In this document: positions 39,201-51,090 of the stretch, piece by piece
How the letters are laid out: every line of letters begins with the position of its first letter
How positions within the stretch are numbered: position 1 is the first letter of the stretch
Origin: Ascochyta rabiei
Lineage: Eukaryota > Ascomycota > Dothideomycetes > Pleosporales > Didymellaceae
Assembly (NCBI RefSeq): GCF_004011695.2
Contig: NC_082409.1
Location: 992,001 to 1,056,000, forward strand
Direction of reading: 5' to 3'
Length of the DNA: 64,000 nucleotides
The notes under the pieces: generated by a model
The model's database searches: none
Seen by the model: the letters and a program-made list of their open reading frames with translations, nothing else
What the model was told of the DNA's origin: nothing
Program-made: the position numbers and the translations under genes

Positions 39201-39920
39201 AGATCGCAGGCTCGGAACCGTACCTCTAGAGATCCACGTCCTCGACTTTCTGCGGAGAGACGGCTTCCAACACCCAAATGTTGTCGAGATGGCAGACTTC
39301 TTCGAAGACGACACCAACTACTACATCGAAATGATTCCGCATGGCCTCCCCGGCATGGATCTCTTCGACTACATCGAGCTCCGCGTCAACATGGAAGAGA
39401 AGGAGTGCCGCAAGATCTTCGTCCAGGTCGCCGAGGCAGTGCACTTCCTGCACACCAAAGCCAAAGTCGTGCATCGCGACATCAAAGACGAAAACGTGGT
39501 GCTGGACGGCGAGGGCAACATCAAGCTCATCGACTTTGGCAGCGCGGCGTACATCAAGAGCGGGCCTTTTGACGTCTTCGTCGGCACCATCGGTAGGTTG
39601 TACCAGCTTGCATCACGGCGTCGCTAACACGCACAGACTACGCCGCCCCCGAGGTGCTCGCCGGCCGTGCCTACCGCGGCAAAGAGCAGGACGTGTGGGC
39701 CCTCGGCATCTTGCTGTACACCATCATCTACAAAGAGAACCCCTTCTACTCGATCGACGAGATCATGGACCACGACCTGCGCGTGCCGTGGGTGATGAGC
39801 GAGGAGAGCATTGACTTGATCCGGCTGATGCTGGACCGCGACGTCGAGAAGAGAATCACAATCAGCCAGGTGTTGGAGCATCCGTGGTGCGCGGCAGGCA
39901 GCGTGGAAGTAGCAGCTTGA
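36204..39920 (+). CDS. PAS-domain serine/threonine kinase (PAS kinase, Psk1/Psk2 type)
   Basis: Nutrient-sensing kinase that in yeast regulates sugar partitioning, translation and respiration. Exons 36204-36222, 36428-39592 and 39637-39920; 1155 aa, in the range of yeast Psk1/Psk2. The 19-nt first exon gives MSRPQDG. The frame also runs upstream of 36428 but only to a TTG, and a CGCTGAC branch with CCCCCAG acceptor supports the intron. A long Ser/Pro-rich N-terminus is followed by a PAS domain at about residues 380-530 (PPWTITSANDLACLVFGVTR) and a second at about 630-700. The kinase domain spans about 885-1148: GQGAYGQVKL glycine loop, VVIKF lysine, HRDIKDENVV catalytic loop, DFGSAAY and, across the last intron, GTI-DYAAPEVLAGRAY. 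All catalytic residues are intact, so it should be active. Confidence 0.93.
36249..36295 (+). repeat. (GAC)n microsatellite in PAS kinase intron 1
   Basis: About 13 GAC-type units lie in the 205-nt first intron of the PAS kinase gene, 27 nt after the donor. On the other strand they read as a Val/Ser run, which is an artefact. Confidence 0.85.
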
Positions 39921-40380
39921 GTGGTGGATGGTGGGGAATTACAGCATTAGATCCCACCACGATGCGTTGGATGAAGGTCTGCATATAGAACGACATGATG
40001 GATGAAGTGTTTTGCATGAGCGACGCGTTGTTTGTACATTGCAGTAAGCATGTTCCAGCGTATAGTACGGACAGGGCGGTGTGGATAAAATGAATACCCA
40101 GATCTTGTTTCGCGCAGCGATGGCTTGCTTGCCTTGCCAGCACCACCTCACCACACGCAATACAGTCAACAGCCTCTGCGTGCTCTGATTGGCCGTGCCC
40201 TGCAACTCCACCGCACAAACCCGTCTTTACACTACTAGGACGCCCTTTCCACACCCACATCAACACCGGCTCATCTCGACTCACCTCGGCTCACTCCCAC
40301 TGCATAACCCACCAGCTTTGCCCACCCGCACTTTGAAAACCCAAACAATTCTCCGCCCACTCCCCCCAGCACTGAAAAAA
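39921..40380. other. Intergenic region, no gene seen
   Basis: About 460 bp between PAS kinase and the tRNA 2'-phosphotransferase. The last 180 bp are C/A-rich leader. An in-frame Met at 40189 extends the next frame but looks like translated UTR. Confidence 0.45.
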
Positions 40381-41496
40381 ATGGCACGCGGCGGCGGCGG
40401 CGGTGGCAGTCGCAATCCCGCCAACCAACCACGCTCCGTGCAGGTCTCGCGCAAAGTCAGCTGGCTGCTGCGGCACGGGGCGAGCTCCGAAGGTCTGCAG
40501 TTGGGCAAGGCAGGGTATGTCAGCGTGGCGGCGGCGCTGCAGACGCGTGCGTTGAGGAGTCTGGGGGTGTCGTTTGAAGAGCTGAGGGATGTTGTTGCCG
40601 AGAACGAGAAGCAGCGATTTTCCATGATTCGGGCGGGTGAAGAGGGTGAGAAAGAGAAGAAGAAGAAGGAGGAGGAGGAGGGGAAGAAGAAAAAGGAAGA
40701 GGAGGGAGAAGACGAACAAGCCAGTCAAGATCCGCACGACTACCTCATCCGCGCCAACCAAGGCCACAGCATCAAAGTCGACACCGAGGGACTACTAACC
40801 CCCATCTCGGCCGCTGCTGGAAACGTCCCCACGGCCGTCGTCCACGGCACGAATGAGCGCGCGTGGTCCCTGATCCTCAAGGGCGGCGGCCTGCGACGTA
40901 TGACGAGGACGCACATCCACTTTGCTTCTGGACTGCCCAAGGGGTTTGCACCGCTCCCTTCAGCATCAGCATCAGCATCAGCATCAACACCAACATCAGC
41001 ATCAACATCAACATCAACATCAACACCAACATCAACAACAACGTCTACATCAGAACCAGCGCCAGAACCACCATCCACAGCAGCCATCGCGGATCAAGAA
41101 CCTCCCGCCCCCGTTATCAGCGGGATGCGCACCTCCTCCACAGTGTTGATTTACGTCGACATCAACGCGGCGCTGGCGGCGGGGATCCCCTTCTCCGTGT
41201 CTGAGAACGGCGTGATCCTGTCCGAGGGGAACGAGCAGGGCGTGCTGCCGTACGCTTTCTTCGAGCGCGTGGAGAGCCGGAGGGCGGGGGGTGGGGTGCT
41301 CATGCGCGACGGGCAGCTGCCGGAGGGGGTGCAGGTTGATGTTGAGGCGTGGGAGGCGGAGATGCGGAGTGCGGGGGGGAAGAGAGGTGGGAGGGGTGGA
41401 CGGGGTGGACGGGGTGGACGGGATGGTGCGAGAGGAGCGAAGGCGAGGGGGGATGACGATAAGCGGGATCTCAAGGCTGGCGTGAGTGAGGTGTGA
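40381..41496 (+). CDS. tRNA 2'-phosphotransferase (Tpt1/KptA family)
   Basis: Removes the 2'-phosphate left at the tRNA splice junction by transferring it to NAD+. It is intronless with 371 aa, longer than the roughly 230 aa of yeast Tpt1. The N-terminal module has VSRKVSWLLRHGASSEGL and AGYVSVAAAL; the C-terminal module has HDYLIRANQGHSIKVD, VVHGTNERAWSLIL, RMTRTHIHFASGLP and YVDINAALAAGIPFS, so the catalytic Arg-His-Arg-Arg set is recognisable. The extra length comes from three low-complexity inserts: a Lys/Glu run (about residues 88-118), a Ser/Ala/Thr linker (about 195-225) encoded by CATCAA/CATCAG microsatellite, and a Gly-Arg-rich RGG-like tail. The start is the ATG at 40381, followed by a Gly run. 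The stop is only 26 bp from the stop of the convergent GT90 gene. Confidence 0.93.
   Translation: MARGGGGGGSRNPANQPRSVQVSRKVSWLLRHGASSEGLQLGKAGYVSVAAALQTRALRSLGVSFEELRDVVAENEKQRFSMIRAGEEGEKEKKKKEEEEGKKKKEEEGEDEQASQDPHDYLIRANQGHSIKVDTEGLLTPISAAAGNVPTAVVHGTNERAWSLILKGGGLRRMTRTHIHFASGLPKGFAPLPSASASASASTPTSASTSTSTSTPTSTTTSTSEPAPEPPSTAAIADQEPPAPVISGMRTSSTVLIYVDINAALAAGIPFSVSENGVILSEGNEQGVLPYAFFERVESRRAGGGVLMRDGQLPEGVQVDVEAWEAEMRSAGGKRGGRGGRGGRGGRDGARGAKARGDDDKRDLKAGVSEV
40965..41053 (+). repeat. (CATCAR)n coding microsatellite in the Tpt1 gene
   Basis: CATCAG, then CATCAA/CACCAA hexamers, encode an alternating Ser-Ala and Ser/Thr linker. It keeps the frame and is probably length-variable between strains. 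Confidence 0.85.
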
Positions 41497-41522
41497 TATA
41501 AGCAAGTAAATGAAGATCTCTA

Positions 41523-44500
41523 TCATGGCCCGGGGTATCCTATCACCTCCCTATCGTCATCAACAACACGTCCATATCTGTAGCATGGTCAGCAGCGCAC
41601 AAATCCTTCAGGAATAGAAGAGAACTCACTCCAACAGCAACCTAAAGAACCACGTCTCGAAATCCGCATTCCTCAGCACCTTGTCATGCCACTCGGTACT
41701 GCGCTCCGCAATCTCCCTCGCCTTTCTCTCCCCCAGACTCTCTCCATTCCCACCCTTATCCGCGACCCTCTCCTTCCCACTTCCCGCCTCCCCAGCAACA
41801 TCAGTCCTGTCGCCACCAAACCAGCGCACGAGATCCAGGTGCTCGTCGCCTCTCAGGCTGAGCGGGACGTAGTGGACCCACGGACGCAGCCAGTCGGCGT
41901 GCCACTCTCTGAAGACGGACATCTTGTACGTCAGGCTGCGCGACTTGAGGAAGCTGTAGAAGCGGCCCGAGAAGGCGTTGCCGTCCATGTCGAGCAGGTG
42001 CTTGTAGTACCAGGCGTCTTGGCCGTCGACGCGCTCGACCACGTCGAAGAACTCCTTCTGCGCGTCGCAGTCGCCCGGGTCGCACTGGCCGACGTGGCTG
42101 AACTTTACGTCGACGAGGTGGTGCAGCGCGCGCCGGTCGATGTCCTGGACGGTGTAGGTGGGCTCGGGCGAGGTGTCGGTGACAAGGATCTGGGCTTTGT
42201 CCAGGGCGTTGAGGCGCTGCACCACATGCTGACGGTGTTGACGCCTCCATCCGCCGTTGCGACTGAAGCCGCCGGTCGTGGAGCCGCGCCAGTATAGGCT
42301 GTTCGTCTTGTTCTCCCACGTCGTGTCGTGGCTCCTGTCGTAGCCTACCTTGCCGAACCAGTACCACGGGCTGGGGTAGAGGATGTCTTGGAAGCTGGAG
42401 ATCTTCGACTGCGAGAACACAGGCGTGAGCTCGTGGATGATGCTGAAGGCGTTGGGGCGCTCGAAGAAGCCAAACGATGACGAGAACGAGGGGGAGTTGC
42501 AGATGTCTGAGAATGCTGTCGCGTTGTAGACGTGGTTCAGCGGGCCTGCAGCGTACGCGGTCAGGTTGTCGGCGGCGAAGTCTTCAAAGGTCTGCGCTTG
42601 GCTGCTCGCTGGACACGACAGTCGTGAGTGCGTCCACGTCTGCTGATGGGCGAAGCGGTTGAACTTGGTGGTGCTGACCTCGTCGAAGCGCCTGCCGTCG
42701 TTCAGGTCCTTCGGCCGCGGCGAGAAGTTGTTGCGGGGGGAGGAGTTCTTCGCAGCGCGAGGCAGAACCTGGTCCTTGGCCTTGGTTATCATCGAAGACA
42801 GCAGGTCGTTCGGCACCACAACGCGCGGCTCGTCGTGGATGTTGAAACCCAAATCCATGTCTGGGAGATGCGCAACAAAGTCCTTCATCATGCCGGTTGT
42901 GGCTTGCTGCTGCCACTCGTCGCCGTTGCCTATGGACACGACCTCGCCATTCCGTATCGCCACAGCAATCATAGCGCTGTCTTCATGGCCGATGGCGTTC
43001 TTGATACGGGAGCGGATGGTTTCCGGCTTGAGCGCCCAGAAAGGCAGCAGCATCTGATTGATCATGTCAAACTCGTCGATCATGACCACGTTCCGGCGCT
43101 GCGCAAACTCGAACCACTTGTCGAAGTGAGGAGGGGGCGATATTCCGTTCCTGCGCCGGTACTCGCGGACGGCCTGGTCCAGAGACTTCGACTGGCGCTG
43201 GAGAGTGTGCTGGAATTCCGTCTCGGCGGCGTTGATCAGCTGCGCCGCGGGGTGGCCTTGAGCTAGGTCGACTGGGATCGATCCTAGTGATGTCGCCGAC
43301 GGCAGGATCTTGAAGGTGGAAGGGACTTTTGGTGAGAACTTGTGGTACTGCGCTCCGGCTGCGTGCCGAACCAGCAGCACGCTGATTGAAAATGCTGTGA
43401 CTCCAAACAAGATGCGTCTAATGCGTATAGAGGTCCGGATATCGATGAAAGTGCTCGAGGATGACGCGCCGTAGAGGTATAGGAGTGCGGAAATGCCGTA
43501 GATGATGGTAAACCATATGCCTGAGAAGGTAATCGCAAACTTCAGCTGTGCGCAGATGCACGAGAACAAGACCCAGAGGGAAAGGGGGACGGCGCCTTGC
43601 CGTGAAAGCTGGGCGGTCAGCGGTGCTCATGAGCGATGGTACGACGAGACCTACAACAAGAAACATGAACACATTCAAAGCAGCGTTAACAAGAACCATG
43701 AAGAATACCTGGCGCACCGTCCTGAAGTCGTGTACGGTCTTCCAGTCGCGGTCAAACTCGCGGTACAGAGGCTCCCACGTCGCTGCGCCTGGCGCAACAG
43801 AGGGCTCAATCAAGAAGGTCGCAATGCCGCATATGACAGTCATGGCGGCCGCAATGTCCCTCAAGGCCGCCAGCTCCTGGGCCTTCCGGTTGCTGCTCAC
43901 CGACGCTCGCCTCGAGAAGGAGCCATCTGCAGACATGAGCCCTCGCGCGCCCTCGCTGCCCTCTTTGCTCCCTCGCGCCGCAATCTCGAGCATGACCAGG
44001 CCTGAGGCCGCGAAGATGGCGCTGCTTATCCCAAGCGCCGAGGTCGTGGACGTGACGTAGACGCCCAGGGCGGCGCTGGCGGCGATGGTGAGCGTCACCA
44101 GCAGGTCCGACGAGCGCCGGCTCGACGGCTTCTCGCTCGAGTCGGTCGAGTCGGCGCGGGCATGCGTGGGCAGGGCGAGGTGGCGCGAGAGGAGCTCATT
44201 CTCCGAGATGAGGACGGCGAACAGGGGAAGCAGCCACTGCGTGTGTCAGCCATTGCCGCGTTGCCACCCTCCAGCAACGCCATGCCTACCTTGGTCGCCC
44301 GTATGCCGTCCTTGTCGCAGGCAGCGCGGTCGCAGATGTGGGCCAGGGCCAGGAACGCACCGGCAAGCCAGCTCGTGCTCTTCTTGCGGCCGCCGCTGCT
44401 CGAGTACAGCCCGACACGGAAGACGAGCGGGAGCCAGAGGAGCGCCCAGGACGCCGCTGTCACGAGCAGCGAGTGCTGGACGGGGCTGTTGACGCTGGCG

Positions 44501-44589
44501 ACGGCGCCCAGCACGGTGAATAGCAGCAGAGCGAGCAGCACGTGGTGCTTGGCGACATTTTCGGCAATACGAGACACGGCCGGGTGCAT
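41523..44589 (-). CDS. GT90 (CAP10-like) membrane glycosyltransferase
   Basis: Probable Golgi/ER glycosyltransferase of the family that includes the cryptococcal CAP10 and xylosyltransferase Cxt1; the sugar donor is unknown. Exons 44589-44290, 44236-43655, 43608-41630 and 41577-41523; 971 aa. Single frames miss two of these joins. The third exon starts LSRQGAVPLSLWVLFSC after a 46-nt intron with a GCTGAC branch. The last exon adds YGRVVDDDREVIGYPGP after an intron at GA/A. The N-terminal 290 residues hold about eight hydrophobic helices. A lumenal region follows, and the CAP10-type domain occupies about 600-940, with ILYPSPWYWFGKVGYD, SLYWRGSTTGG near 732, KFSHVGQCDPGDC and LLDMDGNAFSGRFYSFLKS. 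It is one of the larger genes here. Its role in wall or glycoprotein glycan synthesis is inferred. Confidence 0.86.
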
Positions 44590-47500
44590 TGGGGCAGAGA
44601 GTGACTACCGCCCGTGGGGTGGCATGGGTGAGTCTGTCGTGCGCGGTGGTGGAGCGCACTCGACCGTCGATGCGCGACGGATCGTCAGGGTCGCCGCCAA
44701 GCAGTGACGCCTTGTTGGATGCGCGACGTTGCAATCTCCTGTCCTGAACCGTCGACCTTGGGCTTCCTGATCCATGGGAGATCATGTCTCAATTGTATGG
44801 CTATGGACTGTGCATATTCCGAAGACTACGCCATCTGCTTCATCTTCTCCAGGAGCTGAGACCTGTAGCTCCTTACAAGATGGTACATCTCCTCCTTTCC
44901 CTACTCCACCTCTCCGTGTCAAATTCTTGCCGACTGAAGCTCTCCTTCTCCTTCTCTCTGAAAACGTCTGAGAATAGAGCTCCTCCTCCCAGCAGGCAGA
45001 ATGTACGAAGCCGCAAACGACGCCTACAAGGATGCGTTTCCAGTTTTCCATCGTTCATACACTCCCTTATGGGCGACGTAAAAAAGATGACTATAGGTGT
45101 GTGGTCGACGTGAGTTTCGACAAACTAGTGGCAACTACAAGCTGCTACAGTATTGGAAAAGCGTAGGTATTGAACTCTGTCGGCATTTTATGTTGGTTGC
45201 GAGACGTTACAGGATCCAGAAAGCGAGCACAAGACTCGTGTTCGATTCCTCTCGTCACGTACCATCAAAGCCATGGTTCTGCACAAGAAAGTATACCTGA
45301 TATTGTTGGTGTTCATGCCTTTGATGGATCGTAAATGGCCTACAAAAAGAAGCTCATAGCTCGTTACTGTACTCGATCAGTGCCTAGCGTCATCGGTCTT
45401 GATTCCAGTATTGGCCGTGCCTGCCCCATCTTCCTACTCGATTCTGCATTCGCCAGCGCTCTCTGAAAGTCCTCGAGTGTTACGACCGGTAATCATGGGC
45501 CGTTCTCAAACTTAAATGGCGCTGACGAGCTGCACTCAGCGGGTGATTACAGCGTCATATTCAGTCCTGGAGGGCTTCAGCGCATACGATATCAACTCGT
45601 ATGTGCTTTACCCCCCCCCCCCCCGTCATCCTCGTGGTTACATTATTAAAGAGACTGACATACACAGACCACACTGACGGGTTGCTTGGGTGCCCTGCAT
45701 GCCGGTAAAATGGCTATCAGCCTCTGCCCATGGCAGTATTCGAAATGTTTACATGGCGATGTACGCCGCGTGTTCCAATTCGACAACCAAATCTCGAGGA
45801 AGAGGAAGAGGAGGAGATCGACACATTATCAGTGCGGGAATAATCTGCGCGGTTTCAGCACGGACTGTTCGGACGACGCGCGGTGATGGGGTGTCCAATA
45901 TATGCAGTATAGAGTGGCGCACGAGTAGGCAATAGCTACAGATCGTCGTTTAAAACTGAGCCATTGTGGTTGGAAACCTGCAATGCGGCTCAGAGGTTTA
46001 ACGTAAAGGTATTGGTGTGGTGTGGAGGATGCCGATAGCGGGCAATCAGGCGTTCAGAATCGAACTGTTGCCCAGGTGGTGCAAACTCGATCTTGTGGGT
46101 CTTTGGGGGGGCGGCAGGTAGTAGAGAGCAGCCTATGGTGAAGTTACTACGTCTGTTAGTCATAAATCTGTGATAATGAGTGTTCGATGAGGTTCCGCAG
46201 ACACCCAGAATACTTGGGTACAGGACTTGGGGCTGAGCTTATCCGGTACGTCGGAAATCCTGAATGTTAGCTCGGCGGCTCAACACAAAGTTATTCGCGG
46301 GGCGTGGAGTTAGTCGAAAGCAACTAATAGCAGGAAGACACGAGAAACACCTGCGTGTAAGTCATTGTGGAGGTCAATCTCGATTTGAGCTACCAAAACA
46401 AAGGAGCGAGGACACCCTCTTATATGGGGTCTCCGAGGTCCAGGAATCTCGGCAGCGGAACTTCTTCATGAGCAGACTGCACTCCTTCATAAATTGGCTT
46501 CTTGGTCTTGTCTTCCTCCTCTATAAACACCCACAGTGCTGGGACTAAAGGTACGGTCGAGCACTGCAACATTTCTCACATGCAAAGTCTTCAAATTAAG
46601 CCTGCCTGGCTTCGAGATACAGCACTGTGAAATATCGTAAGAGTTTGAATCCCATAAGGGAATGATGTCTACTGCATTGAAGTGCTGTCATGGAAGATAA
46701 TGTGTCGTCGCTAGTGCAACGAGCTGTCGAATCGATGGACTGCCAAGCACGGATCGGGCCGAGCCGTCATCTAGCTTCCAGCCTGCCTCGCCTTGAGCTT
46801 CTCAAACCCATCACCAGACTCGGCAACATGTCGCACCGCCCTGCAGACAAAGCTGAGATAGATGGCTTCGTCGTCATCGACGATTGTCGCAGTCCAGATT
46901 TACAAGGCGTGTGGGCACCTGTCGAGAGCGGCCCTACATCCACTCCCGTTTTTGGGTCCGTGCAACGAGCTCTAGAAATCTTAGCAACTTCCTCTATCCA
47001 GCACTAGCCAGCCCGTGCCATTAGAGCTTCTGCGGACGTGTGAAGAAAAGACACCGAGCGCTTAGATCGAAGGACTAAGTGACTTCGTTTCCATGTGCAG
47101 TTGTTTGGGATATATGCTGGAGTTTGACGAGGCTCGTTGTTTGAACGATGCAAGTTGCTGAGCTGGAGCATCCACTTGTTAGGGCTTCAGGGAGAGATGA
47201 GATATTTTCAGGGTACCGTACAGGCTTGTACAGATGATGTGAGGGTTGCTAAAAGGATTTCAAGCTGATGGCGTCTGAAGAAGGTAGACGTGTCATGGTG
47301 AACTCGGCAGTACCTGGAGGCTTTGACTCGTCCTTCCACTAAATATCCTTCAGACGTGTCGACCATCACGGTTCTCTGCGTGGGCGTAATCGTCTCCGGT
47401 TGAGTGGCAGACAGAAGACTCCATATTCAAACCACACTCGTCAACTAAAGCACTTCACCATGGCGTGTTGATCTCGTTAATTCACAGCAGTCACGCACAG

Positions 47501-47754
47501 TATCGGGTTATTCAAGTATTAAACGTGGAAGAACTAAAAGACTTCATTTAGATCTACCATTTCCTCCACAAACCTACCAACTCGTCTTGTAGTTGTCCTC
47601 TTTTTCCCGAAGCGACACGACAGTATCGTCGAGGCAGTCCAAGTCTGGCAACTCGCTATAAGACCTCACTTTGATAGGCCGATGGCAGAATCTCATCTCG
47701 ACCGTCTATCTTGACGTCGAGCTACTCACAAAAGACGACTCCCGCAAGGAGTCT
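44590..47754. other. Gene-poor stretch
   Basis: About 3.2 kb to the left of the orphan coiled-coil gene. Frames such as 44782-45051 minus, 46264-46548 plus and 46690-47007 plus lack recognisable motifs. It is more A/T-rich and less codon-structured than the genic blocks. A 14-C run lies at 45611-45624. No transposon protein, tRNA or rRNA was recognised. A short unknown gene around 46690-47007 cannot be excluded. Confidence 0.4.
45611..45624 (+). repeat. Poly(C) tract, 14 C
   Basis: A homopolymer of 14 C lies in the gene-poor stretch. It has no coding context. Confidence 0.9.
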
Positions 47755-49412
47755 TCAGTGGGTGAAGCCAGGTGCAGCCCCGATCTCGAATGGGGCGCCA
47801 TGGAGCTGCGCATAGCTGCCGTACACGCACAGAATCGGCTTCTTCCAAGTCCAAATGGTCATCAAACACCACATATGTCTGGGATTCAACTTGTGGCTCG
47901 CAGGTATTTGCGAGGGACGGGGGAGAGCACCGAGCAAAGGTTCATAATCTGACTCGAGGATAACCCTGGACAGCTGGTGACTAGCAGTCGTCGCTGTCGC
48001 CGTCTTGGCCTCGACAAGCTCTGTTTTATCACTCTGCGACAGTGGCTTTAACTTCGCCTTTCGTTCGGTGGTACTGTTACCTTGGCCACTCGCGTGACCA
48101 GTGCCTTGAGCAGCGCCGTGAGCTTCACCGCAAGAACTCTCTGCTCTCCACCGACCCTTCTTGCGGTCATTGCCAGACTTCTGGGTGGCATCAGCTGTGC
48201 CTTGAGCCCTATCCTTGTGAACGAGCGTCTGGAACGAGGCTTTCTCCCCTTCCTGTGCTTGCTTTGCCTCGAAATCTTTCTCGGCCATAGCAAACTCCGC
48301 TTTCACGCCAGTCCAGAAGAACCTACGGGTGTCTCTTCGTGCAGAGCCCAGAACTACTGCCACGTCCACTCGTGTTTGTCGAGGCTGCGGTCCCACTCGG
48401 GTCTGTCGAATGATTGACAGAGGGCGCGCCATCCGAACATCTGGCCGACCCTGATACCGACGGTAAGGGCTTCTCGGATTCTTCGTGTCAGCAAGGTCTT
48501 GAACCCTCTTGGGGTCGACGCCCTCCACTTTGTCTTTATACGCAGATCGAAGCTCGAATGCCATCATGCCTTGGGGGTAGCCTGCGAGCCATCTCACGTT
48601 GAGGAGGTTTTTGACCGCGGGGTAAGACAGAGCATATCTGCACTCTTCCGGGGGAGCGGTTCTTCCCGTGCTGATAAGGCTTTCGCGGCGTTCCTATTTG
48701 GGTTCAATGTCGAAATCTCGACCATCTTGTACCATTTCCGCATGCCCTCTTGGTGCTTAACGCGGTCCTCTCTGAGCTTGAGAGACTCATCGATCGAGGC
48801 TTCTTTCTGCTGCATTTTCGACTTCCTGTCGGCCAAAATCCTGGTAGCCTCAGCTGCAGTGGTCTTTCTGACCACCTCGCTGTTCTTCAGACAGTGAGTG
48901 AGCAAACGCTGGACTTCTGCTTTCAAAACTGTACGTGCCGTGGTAGACAGGCCCTTGACTTCTGTCCTGAAACCTATACCATAGAGCTGTGCGACATCAG
49001 TCATAATTCGCATCTGAGCGTCCCATCTTTGACGCTCGGTCTCGCGTTTGGCGTGCGCCTCCTCTAACGGCCTGTCTACAGCTACTGCTTGTTCTAGGTC
49101 GCTAGCTTCCGACTGAAGCTCATTGAGGAACTGGAAACGGCTCTGCACGGTCGTGGCAAGCCAAGTCATCACAGTCGGCGGTGAATTACGAGGGCTCTCG
49201 ATAGTCTGCTCAGACTTGCGCAACTGGCTCTTCAGCTCCGCCACCTCATGCTGGGCGGCGTCACATTGTGCCCTCAATTCCACATTCCTGGGAAATTTAG
49301 CCTTGGACACAGCCAATCTTGGCTCGTCTGTGCTCTTGTCTGCCGGAGCTGGCGTTGCGGTGCAAGCTGCGGTGACTTTGGACATGTCTGTGGCGGAATC
49401 GCCTGCATGCAT
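47755..49412 (-). CDS. Orphan coiled-coil protein, gene model uncertain
   Basis: I do not recognise this protein. Two long frames lie head to tail. The first (49412 to about 48594) encodes a Lys/Glu-rich coiled coil with ELRAQCDAAQHEVAELKSQL, DVAQLYGIGFRTEVKGL and DRKSKMQQKEASIDESL. The second, in another frame, runs to 47755 with YALSYPAVKNLLNVRWLAGY, FELRSAYKDKVEGVDPKRV and SPYRRYQGRPDVRM. They can be joined by an intron at 48732-48671 (GTACAA donor, TTATCAG acceptor, 62 nt), giving 531 aa, but no good branch point is present. Alternatively, one base has been lost or gained near the C5 run at about 48650, which would make it a frameshifted gene. Codon use is flatter than in the neighbours and the surroundings are gene-poor, so a lineage-specific or decaying gene is likely. 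Confidence 0.5.
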
Positions 49413-51090
49413 ATCAGTGGACGCGCGCAGGTGAAGATGATCGAGGCTACTTTACGGTTGCAAAGCGCCCGCGTTGAGCTTGTCTGGTGGATCAGCCATT
49501 CTCAATGGTGGTGGGGTGCGTGTGGGACGGTGCTGAGGTGACAGCAGGCTTTGTTTACACTCGCCGGCGCCCGGTTCTTCCGGAAGATTCTCACAGCAAA
49601 CGGAACCCAGCCCACTACTGGCGACGAGAATCTTCATACGGCTGGCTGCTAGGAATAAAGCAGTTCTTCTGACCCAATAGGATGCTTGCTTCCTGGTCAG
49701 TGTTTGACACGCCATCTTGAAACCATACTGCACTGCACGGCCAGGGTCCGATAAACGAATTTCGAACTAAATATACTTAGACTTTCAGATGCAATGGCAA
49801 CGGTAAAACGTGTCCCGGTGTCATGCACCATCTTGGACTAGAGAACGAGAGGTTCAGCTCCAGAGGCACTCTTTGGTGTTGTAGCGTCCCAAGATAGCAC
49901 TCATTCTGATTCTTAGCTCTTTCAGACTTTTCAGCAGCCATCTCTGTTGCCCCAAGTTTTTTATCCGTGGTTTTCTTATCATGAGCAGATATCAGTCAGG
50001 ATGATGAAGTGAGCAATAAGCACAAGACTCAGCACATGAGTAACTTTAAACTCTAGAAGAGTCCCACTATTTGCATGAAGAATACTACTTCTTCTTTCGT
50101 TTCTGCCCACTGATCGCAAGCCATGTCAGCGTACCATCAAAGAGCATGCAAGCAAATCATGTGTAGACATCCAGATGCTTCAGAACCTACCTAGTCTTGC
50201 AGCTTCATCGCAAAGAGCGAAACACATGGCTCTACGTCTACAAACCCCCTCTTGTAGATCCGAACCAGCCATCCCATCCATCCCTTGACCCTCTCAACCC
50301 TTATCTCAAGCCAGCTCAGTCACCAAGCACGCAATCGACCTTCCTATCCAGCACCGACGATCCCAACGCTATGGATGCATTCCCATCCCGTCAAGACGTC
50401 GACATTGCGATCGTCAGCCCTCCAACCAACCTGCCTTAGCACACAGGGCCGCTCATCCATACATACATTCACCATGAAGCCGTACGACCGACACACCACT
50501 TTATTCCCCATCTCCCATACATATCGATTCGACACCTCCCATCGACATCAATACCACTCCACCTCTTGAAACCCCAGCGTCCATCCCCACCCCCACAAAC
50601 CCCATCTCAGGCCCACCACACCGACGATCCCAATCTCCCACTCCACATCAACACCTTGCAGCCGTTTGACACGCAGCGACGATCTCTGTGCAACATCCGG
50701 GCGCGATCAACACAATACGGCGATCCGACGACATGGCAAAGTGAAAAAGCCACCCCTCGTGCTCGCCCTCGCACTCAAGATCAAGATCGATATGACAATG
50801 GCACTGATGGATCGCGCACCGTCCGTCCGTCCCACCACCACCACCATCGCAATGCAAAGACAAGATAGACAAGCAGTGCAATGTCAAGGAGGCGAGCCGC
50901 AGCGTCGGTAGAGACTAGGCCCAAACCCGTGACATGGCAAGCAAGACAGATCGGCAGACATCGGCGATGTCGCGACGATCTCGCCTTCTCGCTCGACGCT
51001 TCAGATCTCGAGGACGTGTGGGTGCGTGCGTGTGTGCTACGTAGGGCGTGGATACGAGGGAAGTGGGATAGGGATATAATGGTGGGTAGT

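Noticed and set aside
40189..40380. N-terminal extension of the Tpt1 protein
   Set aside because: Thr/Pro/His-rich leader translation; the conserved module begins soon after the ATG at 40381.
42628..43266. 212-codon plus-strand frame inside the GT90 gene
   Set aside because: Antisense shadow of the GT90 catalytic exon; no domain.
45225..45275. TTCGATTCC resembling a tRNA T-loop
   Set aside because: The flanking bases do not form a T stem, and no matching acceptor stem or A box was found.
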